This document shows positions 50,219 to 62,149 of a stretch of DNA of 64,000 nt, piece after piece; positions within the stretch are counted from its first letter, which is position 1, and each line of letters begins with the position of its first letter. The stretch is taken from NCBI GenBank assembly GCA_964057225.1, contig OZ059897.1, forward strand, positions 18,538,001 to 18,602,000, read 5' to 3'. The position numbers and the translations under genes are program-made. The notes beneath the pieces are model-generated. The model had not been told where the DNA came from, searched no databases, and saw only the letters and a program-made list of their open reading frames with translations. The stretch is from Auanema rhodensis. Taxonomy: Eukaryota; Nematoda; Chromadorea; Rhabditida; Rhabditidae.

Positions 50219-53200
50219 TGATAACACAGATCGACGCAGCTTAAAAATCCGCATCGAATGCACTATACTACATTGAGAAACGCTTGATACAAAAATTAGT
50301 TATGATCGTTTGAAAAATGATGCATTAGTGTATGTTGAGTTTCCATGTACACTCAACATTGCTTCCAAAAACATTTTGACAAAAATTTTTTCGAAAAATT
50401 TCAAAATAGTTTAGCAAAAAGTAGATGTTTTTAGATTCCATTTTTCAAGGCAAAGACGATGGACAATGTTATTCAACGAAAAAATTAATTCTTCAGGGTG
50501 AAAATCGAGGATATAAGTGTGAACTTATATCAGTTGATATCTCGGTGCATTTTTAAGCTAGCGCAAATCTGATAACACAGATCGACGCAGCTTAAAAATC
50601 CGCATCGAATGCACTATACTACATTGAGAAACGCTTGATACAAAAATTAGTTATGATCGTTTGAAAAATGATGCATTAGTGTATGTTGAGTTTCCATGTA
50701 CACTCAACATTGCTTCCAAAAACATTTTGACAAAAATTTTTTCGAAAAATTTCGAAATAGTTTAGCAAAAAGTAGATGTTTTTAGATTCCATTTTTCAAG
50801 GCAAAGACGATGGACAATGTTATTCAACGAAAAAATTAATTCTTCAGGGTGAAAATCGAGGATATAAGTGTGAACTTATATCAGTTGATATCTCGGTGCA
50901 TTTTTAAGCTAGCGCAAATCTGATAACACAGATCGACGCAGCTTAAAAATCCGCATCGAATGCACTATACTACATTGAGAAACGCTTGATACAAAAATTA
51001 GTTATGATCGTTTGAAAAATGATGCATTAGTGTATGTTGAGTTTCCATGTACACTCAACATTGCTTCCAAAAACATTTTGACAAAAATTTTTTCGAAAAA
51101 TTTCAAAATAGTTTAGCAAAAAGTAGATGTTTTTAGATTCCATTTTTCAAGGCAAAGACGATGGACAATGTTATTCAACGAAAAAATTAATTCTTCAGGG
51201 TGAAAATCGAGGATATAAGTGTGAACTTATATCAGTTGATATCTCGGTGCATTTTTAAGCTAGCGCAAATCTGATAACACAGATCGACGCAGCTTAAAAA
51301 TCCGCATCGAATGCACTATACTACATTGAGAAACGCTTGATACAAAAATTAGTTATGATCGTTTGAAAAATGATGCATTAGTGTATGTTGAGTTTCCATG
51401 TACACTCAACATTGCTTCCAAAAACATTTTGACAAAAATTTTTTCGAAAAATTTCAAAATAGTTTAGCAAAAAGTAGATGTTTTTAGATTCCATTTTTTA
51501 AGGCAAAGACGATGGACAATGTTATTCAACGAAAAAATTAATTCTTCAGGGTGAAAATCGAGGATATAAGTGTGAACTTATATCAGTTGATATCTCGGTG
51601 CATTTTTAAGCTAGCGCAAATCTGATAACACAGATCGACGCAGCTTAAAAATCCGCATCGAATGCACTATACTACATCGAGAAACGCTTAATACAAAAAT
51701 TAGTTATAATCGTTTGAAAAATGATGCATTAGTGTATGTTGAGTTTCCATGTACACTCAACATTGCTTCCGAAAACATTTTGACAAAAATTTTTTCGAAA
51801 AATTTCAAAATAATTTAGCAAAAAGTAGATGTTTTTAGATTCCATTTTTCAAGGCAAAGACGATGGACAATGTTATTCAACGAAAAAATTAATTCTTCAG
51901 GGTGAAAATCGAGGATATAAGTGTGAACTTATATCAGTTGATATCTCGGTGCATTTTTAAGCTAGCGCAAATCTGATAACACAGATCGACGCAGCTTAAA
52001 AATCCGCATCGAATGCACTATACCACATCGAGAAACGCTTAATACAAAAATTAGTTATAATCGTTTGAAAAATGATGCATTAGTGTATGTTGAGTTTCCA
52101 TGTACACTCAACATTGCTTCCAAAAACATTTTGACAAAAATTTTTTCGAAAAATTTCAAAATAGTTTAGCAAAAAGTAGATGTTTTTAGATTCCATTTTT
52201 CAAGGCAAAGACGATGGACAATGTTATTCAACGAAAAAATTAATTCTTCAGGGTGAAAATCGAGGATATAAGTGTGAACTTATATCAGTTGATATCTCGG
52301 TGCATTTTTAAGCTAGCGCAAATCTGATAATACAGATCGACCCAGCTTAAAAATCCGCATCGAATGCACTATACTACATTGAGAAACGCTTGATACAAAA
52401 ATTAGTTATGATCGTTTGAAAAATGATGCATTAGTGTATGTTGAGTTTCCATGTACACTCAACATTGCTTCCAAAAACATTTTGACAAAAATTTTTTCGA
52501 AAAATTTCAAAATAGTTTAGCAAAAAGTAGATGTTTTTAGATTCCATTTTTCAAGGCAAAGACGATGGACAATGTTATTCAACGAAAAAATTAATTCTTC
52601 AGGGTGAAAATCGAGGATATAAGTGTGAACTTATATCAGTTGATATCTCGGTGCATTTTTAAGCTAGCGCAAATCTGATAATACAGATCGACCCAGCTTA
52701 AAAATCCGCATCGAATGCACTATACTACATTGAGAAACGCTTGATACAAAAATTAGTTATGATCGTTTGAAAAATGATGCATTAGTGTATGTTGAGTTTC
52801 CATGTACACTCAACATTGCTTCCAAAAACATTTTGACAAAAATTTTTTCGAAAAATTTCAAAATAGTTTAGCAAAAAGTAGATGTTTTTAGATTCCATTT
52901 TTCAAGGCAAAGACGATGGACAATGTTATTCAACGAAAAAATTAATTCTTCAGGGTGAAAATCGAGGATATAAGTGTGAACTTATATCAGTTGATATCTC
53001 GGTGCATTTTTAAGCTAGCGCAAATCTGATAACACAGATCGACGCAGCTTAAAAATCCGCATCGAATGCACTATACTACATTGAGAAACGTTTGATACAA
53101 AAATTAGTTATGATCGTTTGAAAAATGATGCATTAGTGTATGTTGAGTTTCCATGTACACTCAACATTGCTTCCAAAAACATTTTGACAAAAATTTTTTC

Positions 53201-53728
53201 GAAAAATTTCAAAATAATTTAGCAAAAAGTAGATGTTTTTAGATTCCATTTTTTAAGGCAAAGACGATGGACAATGTTATTCAACGAAAAAATTAATTCT
53301 TCAGGGTGAAAATTGAGGATATAAGTGTGAACTTATATCAGTTGATATCTCGGTGCATTTTTAAGCTAGCGCAAATCTGATAATACAGATCGACCCAGCT
53401 TAAAAATCCGCATCGAATGCACTATACTACATTGAGAAACGCTTGATACAAAAATTAGTTATGATCGTTTGAAAAATGATGCATTAGTGTATGTTGAGTT
53501 TCCATGTACACTCAACATTGCTTCCAAAAACATTTTGACAAAAATTTTTTCGAAAAATTTCAAAATAATTTAGCAAAAAGTAGATGTTTTTAGATTCCAT
53601 TTTTCAAGGCAAAGACGATGGACAATGTTATTCAACGAAAAAATTAATTCTTCAGGGTGAAAATCGAGGATATAAGTGTGAACTTATATCAGTTGATATC
53701 TCGGTGCATTTTTAAGCTAGCGCAAATC

Positions 53729-56700
53729 TGATAACACAGATCGACGCAGCTTAAAAATCCGCATCGAATGCACTATACTACATTAAGAAACGCTTGATAC
53801 AAAAATTAGTTATGATCGTTTGAAAAATGATGCATTAGTGTATGTTGAGTTTCCATGTACACTCAACATTGCTTCCAAAACATTTTGACAAAAATTTTTT
53901 CGAAAAATTTCAAAATAGTTTAGCAAAAAGTAGATGTTTTTAGATTCCATTTTTCAAGGCAAAGACGATGGACAATGTTATTCAACGAAAAAATTAATTC
54001 TTCAGGGTGAAAATCGAGGATATAAGTGTGAACTTATATCAGTTGATATCTCGGTGCATTTTTAAGCTAGCGCAAATCTGATAACACAGATCGACGCAGC
54101 TTAAAAATCCGCATCGAATGCACTATACTACATTGAGAAACGTTTGATACAAAAATTAGTTATGATCGTTTGAAAAATGATGCATTAGTGTATGTTGAGT
54201 TTCCATGTACACTCAACATTGCTTCCAAAAACATTTTGACAAAAATTTTTTCGAAAAATTTCAAAATAATTTAGCAAAAAGTAGATGTTTTTAGATTCCA
54301 TTTTTTAAGGCAAAGACGATGGACAATATTATTCAACGAAAAAATTAATTCTTCAGGGTGAAAATTGAGGATATAAGTGTGAACTTATATCAGTTGATAT
54401 CTCGGTGCATTTTTAAGCTAGCGCAAATCTGATAACACAGATCGACGCAGCTTAAAAATCCGCATCGAATGCACTATACTACATTGAGAAACGCTTGATA
54501 CAAAAATTAGTTATGATCGTTTGAAAAATGATGCATTAGTGTATGTTGAGTTTCCATGTACACTCAACATTGCTTCCAAAAACATTTTGACAAAAATTTT
54601 TTCGAAAAATTTCAAAATAATTTAGCAAAAAGTAGATGTTTTTAGATTCCATTTTTCAAGGCAAAGACGATAGACAATGTTATTCAACGAAAAAATTAAT
54701 TCTTCAGGGTGAAAATCGAGGATATAAGTGTGAACTTATATCAGTTGATATCTCGGTGCATTTTTAAGCTAGCGCAAATCTGATAACACAGATCGACGCA
54801 GCTTAAAAATCCGCATCGAATGCACTATACTACATTAAGAAACGCTTGATACAAAAATTAGTTATGATCGTTTGAAAAATGATGCATTAGTGTATGTTGA
54901 GTTTCCATGTACACTCAACATTGCTTCCAAAACATTTTGACAAAAATTTTTTCGAAAAATTTCAAAATAGTTTAGCAAAAAGTAGATGTTTTTAGATTCC
55001 ATTTTTCAAGGCAAAGACGATGGACAATGTTATTCAACGAAAAAATTAATTCTTCAGGGTGAAAATCGAGGATATAAGTGTGAACTTATATCAGTTGATA
55101 TCTCGGTGCATTTTTAAGCTAGCGCAAATCTGACAACACAGATCGACGCAGCTTAAAAATCCGCATCGAATGCACTATACTACATTGAGAAACGTTTGAT
55201 ACAAAAATTAGTTATGATCGTTTGAAAAATGATGCATTAGTGTATGTTGAGTTTCCATGTACACTCAACATTGCTTCCAAAAACATTTTGACAAAAATTT
55301 TTTCGAAAAATTTCAAAATAATTTAGCAAAAAGTAGATGTTTTTAGATTCCATTTTTTAAGGCAAAGACGATGGACAATGTTATTCAACGAAAAAATTAA
55401 TTCTTCAGGGTGAAAATTGAGGATATAAGTGTGAACTTATATCAGTTGATATCTCGGTGCATTTTTAAGCTAGCGCAAATCTGATAACACAGATCGACGC
55501 AGCTTAAAAATCCGCATCGAATGCACTATACTACATTGAGAAACGCTTGATACAAAAATTAGTTATGATCGTTTGAAAAATGATGCATTAGTGTATGTTG
55601 AGTTTCCATGTACACTCAACATTGCTTCCAAAAACATTTTGACAAAAATTTTTTCGAAAAATTTCAAAATAATTTAGCAAAAAGTAGATGTTTTTAGATT
55701 CCATTTTTCAAGGCAAAGACGATGGACAATGTTATTCAACGAAAAAATTAATTCTTCAGGGTGAAAATCGAGGATATAAGTGTGAACTTATATCAGTTGA
55801 TATCTCGGTGCATTTTTAAGCTAGCGCAAATCTGATAACACAGATCGACGCAGCTTAAAAATCCGCATCGAATGCACTATACTACATTAAGAAACGCTTG
55901 ATACAAAAATTAGTTATGATCGTTTGAAAAATGATGCATTAGTGTATGTTGAGTTTCCATGTACACTCAACATTGCTTCCAAAACATTTTGACAAAAATT
56001 TTTTCGAAAAATTTCAAAATAGTTTAGCAAAAAGTAGATGTTTTTAGATTCCATTTTTCAAGGCAAAGACGATGGACAATGTTATTCAACGAAAAAATTA
56101 ATTCTTCAGGGTGAAAATCGAGGATATAAGTGTGAACTTATATCAGTTGATATCTCGGTGCATTTTTAAGCTAGCGCAAATCTGATAACACAGATCGACG
56201 CAGCTTAAAAATCCGCATCGAATGCACTATACTACATTGAGAAACGTTTGATACAAAAATTAGTTATGATCGTTTGAAAAATGATGCATTAGTGTATGTT
56301 GAGTTTCCATGTACACTCAACATTGCTTCCAAAAACATTTTGACAAAAATTTTTTCGAAAAATTTCAAAATAATTTAGCAAAAAGTAGATGTTTTTAGAT
56401 TCCATTTTTTAAGGCAAAGACGATGGACAATGTTATTCAACGAAAAAATTAATTCTTCAGGGTGAAAATTGAGGATATAAGTGTGAACTTATATCAGTTG
56501 ATATCTCGGTGCATTTTTAAGCTAGCGCAAATCTGATAATACAGATCGACCCAGCTTAAAAATCCGCATCGAATGCACTATACTACATTGAGAAACGCTT
56601 GATACAAAAATTAGTTATGATCGTTTGAAAAATGATGCATTAGTGTATGTTGAGTTTCCATGTACACTCAACATTGCTTCCAAAAACATTTTGACAAAAA

Positions 56701-56884
56701 TTTTTTCGAAAAATTTCAAAATAATTTAGCAAAAAGTAGATGTTTTTAGATTCCATTTTTCAAGGCAAAGACGATGGACAATGTTATTCAACGAAAAAAT
56801 TAATTCTTCAGGGTGAAAATCGAGGATATAAGTGTGAACTTATATCAGTTGATATCTCGGTGCATTTTTAAGCTAGCGCAAATC
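53729..56884 (+). repeat. Three-copy HOR H-F-D, 1,052 bp, three rounds
   Basis: Copies 154-162 are three rounds of H (350 bp, attaag, ttccaaaacatt, aaaataGttt), F (cgTttga, catttttTa, atTgagg) and a plain copy D. Rounds start at 53729, 54781 and 55833; each is 350 + 351 + 351 bp. Differences between rounds: caatAttattc only in the first F, atAgac in the first D, tgaCaacacag at the second F, and gataaTacag with gacCcagc in the third D. Confidence 0.88.
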
Positions 56885-59341
56885 TGATAACACAGATCGA
56901 CGCAGCTTAAAAATCCGCATCGAATGCACTATACTACATTGAAAAACGCTTGATACAAAAATTAGTTATGATCGTTTGAAAAATGATGCATTAGTGTATG
57001 TTGAGTTTCCATGTACACTCAACATTGCTTCCAAAAACATTTTGACAAAAATTTTTTCGAAAAATTTCAAAATAGTTTAGCAAAAAGTAGATGTTTTTAG
57101 ATTCCATTTTTTAAGGCAAAGACGATGGACAATGTTATTCAACGAAAAAATTAATTCTTCAGGGTGAAAATTGAGGATATAAGTGTGAACTTATATCAGT
57201 TGATATCTCGGTGCATTTTTAAGCTAGCGCAAATCTGATAACACAGATCGACGCAGCTTAAAAATCCGCATCGAATGCACTATACTACATTGAGAAACGC
57301 TTGATACAAAAATTAGTTATGATCGTTTGAAAAATGATGCATTAGTGTATGTTGAGTTTCCATGTACACTCAACATTGCTTCCAAAAACATTTTGACAAA
57401 AATTTTTTCGAAAAATTTCAAAATAGTTTAGCAAAAAGTAGATGTTTTTAGATTCCATTTTTCAAGGCAAAGACGATGGACAATGTTATTCAACGAAAAA
57501 ATTAATTCTTCAGGGTGAAAATCGAGGATATAAGTGTGAACTTATATCAGTTGATATCTCGGTGCATTTTTAAGCTAGCGCAAATCTGATAACACAGATC
57601 GACGCAGCTTAAAAATCCGCATCGAATGCACTATACTACATTGAGAAACGTTTGATACAAAAATTAGTTATGATCGTTTGAAAAATGATGCATTAGTGTA
57701 TGTTGAGTTTCCATGTACACTCAACATTGCTTCCAAAAACATTTTGACAAAAATTTTTTCGAAAAATTTCAAAATAATTTAGCAAAAAGTAGATGTTTTT
57801 AGATTCCATTTTTCAAGGCAAAGACGATGGACAATGTTATTCAACGAAAAAATTAATTCTTCAGGGTGAAAATCGAGGATATAAGTGTGAACTTATATCA
57901 GTTGATATCTCGGTGCATTTTTAAGCTAGCGCAAATCTGATAACACAGATCGACGCAGCTTAAAAATCCGCATCGAATGCACTATACTACATTGAGAAAC
58001 GCTTGATACAAAAATTAGTTATGATCGTTTGAAAAATGATGCATTAGTGTATGTTGAGTTTCCATGTACACTCAACATTGCTTCCAAAAACATTTTGACA
58101 AAAATTTTTTCGAAAAATTTCAAAATAGTTTAGCAAAAAGTAGATGTTTTTAGATTCCATTTTTTAAGGCAAAGACGATGGACAATGTTATTCAACGAAA
58201 AAATTAATTCTTCAGGGTGAAAATTGAGGATATAAGTGTGAACTTATATCAGTTGATATCTCGGTGCATTTTTAAGCTAGCGCAAATCTGATAACACAGA
58301 TCGACGCAGCTTAAAAATCCGCATCGAATGCACTATACTACATTGAGAAACGCTTGATACAAAAATTAGTTATGATCGTTTGAAAAATGATGCATTAGTG
58401 TATGTTGAGTTTCCATGTACACTCAACATTGCTTCCAAAAACATTTTGACAAAAATTTTTTCGAAAAATTTCAAAATAGTTTAGCAAAAAGTAGATGTTT
58501 TTAGATTCCATTTTTCAAGGCAAAGACGATGGACAATGTTATTCAACGAAAAAATTAATTCTTCAGGGTGAAAATCGAGGATATAAGTGTGAACTTATAT
58601 CAGTTGATATCTCGGTGCATTTTTAAGCTAGCGCAAATCTGATAACACAGATCGACGCAGCTTAAAAATCCGCATCGAATGCACTATACTACATTGAGAA
58701 ACGCTTGATACAAAAATTAGTTATGATCGTTTGAAAAATGATGCATTAGTGTATGTTGAGTTTCCATGTACACTCAACATTGCTTCCAAAAACATTTTGA
58801 CAAAAATTTTTTCGAAAAATTTCAAAATAGTTTAGCAAAAAGTAGATGTTTTTAGATTCCATTTTTCAAGGCAAAGACGATGGACAATGTTATTCAACGA
58901 AAAAATTAATTCTTCAGGGTGAAAATCGAGGATATAAGTGTGAACTTATATCAGTTGATATCTCGGTGCATTTTTAAGCTAGCGCAAATCTGATAACACA
59001 GATCGACGCAGCTTAAAAATCCGCATCGAATGCACTATACTACATTGAGAAACGCTTGATACAAAAATTAGTTATGATCGTTTGAAAAATGATGCATTAG
59101 TGTATGTTGAGTTTCCATGTACACTCAACATTGCTTCCAAAAACATTTTGACAAAAATTTTTTCGAAAAATTTCGAAATAGTTTAGCAAAAAGTAGATGT
59201 TTTTAGATTCCATTTTTCAAGGCAAAGACGATGGACAATGTTATTCAACGAAAAAATTAATTCTTCAGGGTGAAAATCGAGGATATAAGTGTGAACTTAT
59301 ATCAGTTGATATCTCGGTGCATTTTTAAGCTAGCGCAAATC
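56885..59341 (+). repeat. Seven-copy segment with a distant twin (right member)
   Basis: This is the partner of 47762-50218. Past its end, the copy with catttttTa, the acatCgag copy with ttccGaaaac and the copy with ataCcacatCgag (60746-61798) match 51272-52324 at an offset of 9,474 bp. Private marks at 51771 and 61245 and at 52024 and 61498 confirm the register. Confidence 0.85.
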
Positions 59342-62149
59342 TGATAACACAGATCGACGCAGCTTAAAAATCCGCATCGAATGCACTATACTACATTGAG
59401 AAACGCTTGATACAAAAATTAGTTATGATCGTTTGAAAAATGATGCATTAGTGTATGTTGAGTTTCCATGTACACTCAACATTGCTTCCAAAAACATTTT
59501 GACAAAAATTTTTTCGAAAAATTTCAAAATAGTTTAGCAAAAAGTAGATGTTTTTAGATTCCATTTTTCAAGGCAAAGACGATGGACAATGTTATTCAAC
59601 GAAAAAATTAATTCTTCAGGGTGAAAATCGAGGATATAAGTGTGAACTTATATCAGTTGATATCTCGGTGCATTTTTAAGCTAGCGCAAATCTGATAACA
59701 CAGATCGACGCAGCTTAAAAATCCGCATCGAATGCACTATACTACATTGAGAAACGCTTGATACAAAAATTAGTTATGATCGTTTGAAAAATGATGCATT
59801 AGTGTATGTTGAGTTTCCATGTACACTCAACATTGCTTCCAAAAACATTTTGACAAAAATTTTTTCGAAAAATTTCAAAATAGTTTAGCAAAAAGTAGAT
59901 GTTTTTAGATTCCATTTTTTAAGGCAAAGACGATGGACAATGTTATTCAACGAAAAAATTAATTCTTCAGGGTGAAAATCGAGGATATAAGTGTGAACTT
60001 ATATCAGTTGATATCTCCGTGCATTTTTAAGCTAGCGCAAATCTGATAACACAGATCGACGCAGCTTAAAAATCCGCATCGAATGCACTATACTACATCG
60101 AGAAACGCTTAATACAAAAATTAGTTATAATCGTTTGAAAAATGATGCATTAGTGTATGTTGAGTTTCCATGTACACTCAACATTGCTTCCAAAAACATT
60201 TTGACAAAAATTTTTTCGAAAAATTTCAAAATAGTTTAGCAAAAAGTAGATGTTTTTAGATTCCATTTTTCAAGGCAAAGACGATGGACAATGTTATTCA
60301 ACGAAAAAATTAATTCTTCAGGGTGAAAATCGAGGATATAAGTGTGAACTTATATCAGTTGATATCTCGGTGCATTTTTAAGCTAGCGCAAATCTGATAA
60401 CACAGATCGACGCAGCTTAAAAATCCGCATCGAATGCACTATACTACATTGAGAAACGCTTGATACAAAAATTAGTTATGATCGTTTGAAAAATGATGCA
60501 TTAGTGTATGTTGAGTTTCCATGTACACTCAACATTGCTTCCAAAAACATTTTGACAAAAATTTTTTCGAAAAATTTCAAAATAGTTTAGCAAAAAGTAG
60601 ATGTTTTTAGATTCCATTTTTCAAGGCAAAGACGATGGACAATGTTATTCAACGAAAAAATTAATTCTTCAGGGTGAAAATCGAGGATATAAGTGTGAAC
60701 TTATATCAGTTGATATCTCGGTGCATTTTTAAGCTAGCGCAAATCTGATAACACAGATCGACGCAGCTTAAAAATCCGCATCGAATGCACTATACTACAT
60801 TGAGAAACGCTTGATACAAAAATTAGTTATGATCGTTTGAAAAATGATGCATTAGTGTATGTTGAGTTTCCATGTACACTCAACATTGCTTCCAAAAACA
60901 TTTTGACAAAAATTTTTTCGAAAAATTTCAAAATAGTTTAGCAAAAAGTAGATGTTTTTAGATTCCATTTTTTAAGGCAAAGACGATGGACAATGTTATT
61001 CAACGAAAAAATTAATTCTTCAGGGTGAAAATCGAGGATATAAGTGTGAACTTATATCAGTTGATATCTCGGTGCATTTTTAAGCTAGCGCAAATCTGAT
61101 AACACAGATCGACGCAGCTTAAAAATCCGCATCGAATGCACTATACTACATCGAGAAACGCTTAATACAAAAATTAGTTATAATCGTTTGAAAAATGATG
61201 CATTAGTGTATGTTGAGTTTCCATGTACACTCAACATTGCTTCCGAAAACATTTTGACAAAAATTTTTTCGAAAAATTTCAAAATAATTTAGCAAAAAGT
61301 AGATGTTTTTAGATTCCATTTTTCAAGGCAAAGACGATGGACAATGTTATTCAACGAAAAAATTAATTCTTCAGGGTGAAAATCGAGGATATAAGTGTGA
61401 ACTTATATCAGTTGATATCTCGGTGCATTTTTAAGCTAGCGCAAATCTGATAACACAGATCGACGCAGCTTAAAAATCCGCATCGAATGCACTATACCAC
61501 ATCGAGAAACGCTTAATACAAAAATTAGTTATAATCGTTTGAAAAATGATGCATTAGTGTATGTTGAGTTTCCATGTACACTCAACATTGCTTCCAAAAA
61601 CATTTTGACAAAAATTTTTTCGAAAAATTTCAAAATAGTTTAGCAAAAAGTAGATGTTTTTAGATTCCATTTTTCAAGGCAAAGACGATGGACAATGTTA
61701 TTCAACGAAAAAATTAATTCTTCAGGGTGAAAATCGAGGATATAAGTGTGAACTTATATCAGTTGATATCTCGGTGCATTTTTAAGCTAGCGCAAATCTG
61801 ATAACACAGATCGACGCAGCTTAAAAATCCGCATCGAATGCACTATGCTACATTAAGAAACGCTTAATACAAAAATTAGTTATGATCGTTTGAAAAATGA
61901 TGCATTAGTGTATGTTGAGTTTCCATGTACACTCAACATTGCTTCCAAAAACATTTTGACAAAAATTTTTTCGAAAAATTTCAAAATAGTTTAGCAAAAA
62001 GTAGATGTTTTTAGATTCCATTTTTCAAGGCAAAGACGATGGACAATGTTATTCAACGAAAAAATTAATTCTTCAGGGTGAAAATCGAGGATATAAGTGT
62101 GAACTTATATCAGTTGATATCTCGGTGCATTTTTAAGCTAGCGCAAATC
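58640..62149 (+). repeat. Ten-copy HOR, 3,510 bp, round 1
   Basis: Copies 168-177; round 2 starts at 62150 and leaves the window in its sixth copy. Shared private marks at exactly 3,510 bp are tttcGaaatag (59174 and 62684) and the ctcCgtgc change in the tail block (60018 and 63528). The acatCgag copy at 60044 recurs at 63554. Copy 177 (61799-62149) has a private actatGctacattaag. Confidence 0.88.
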
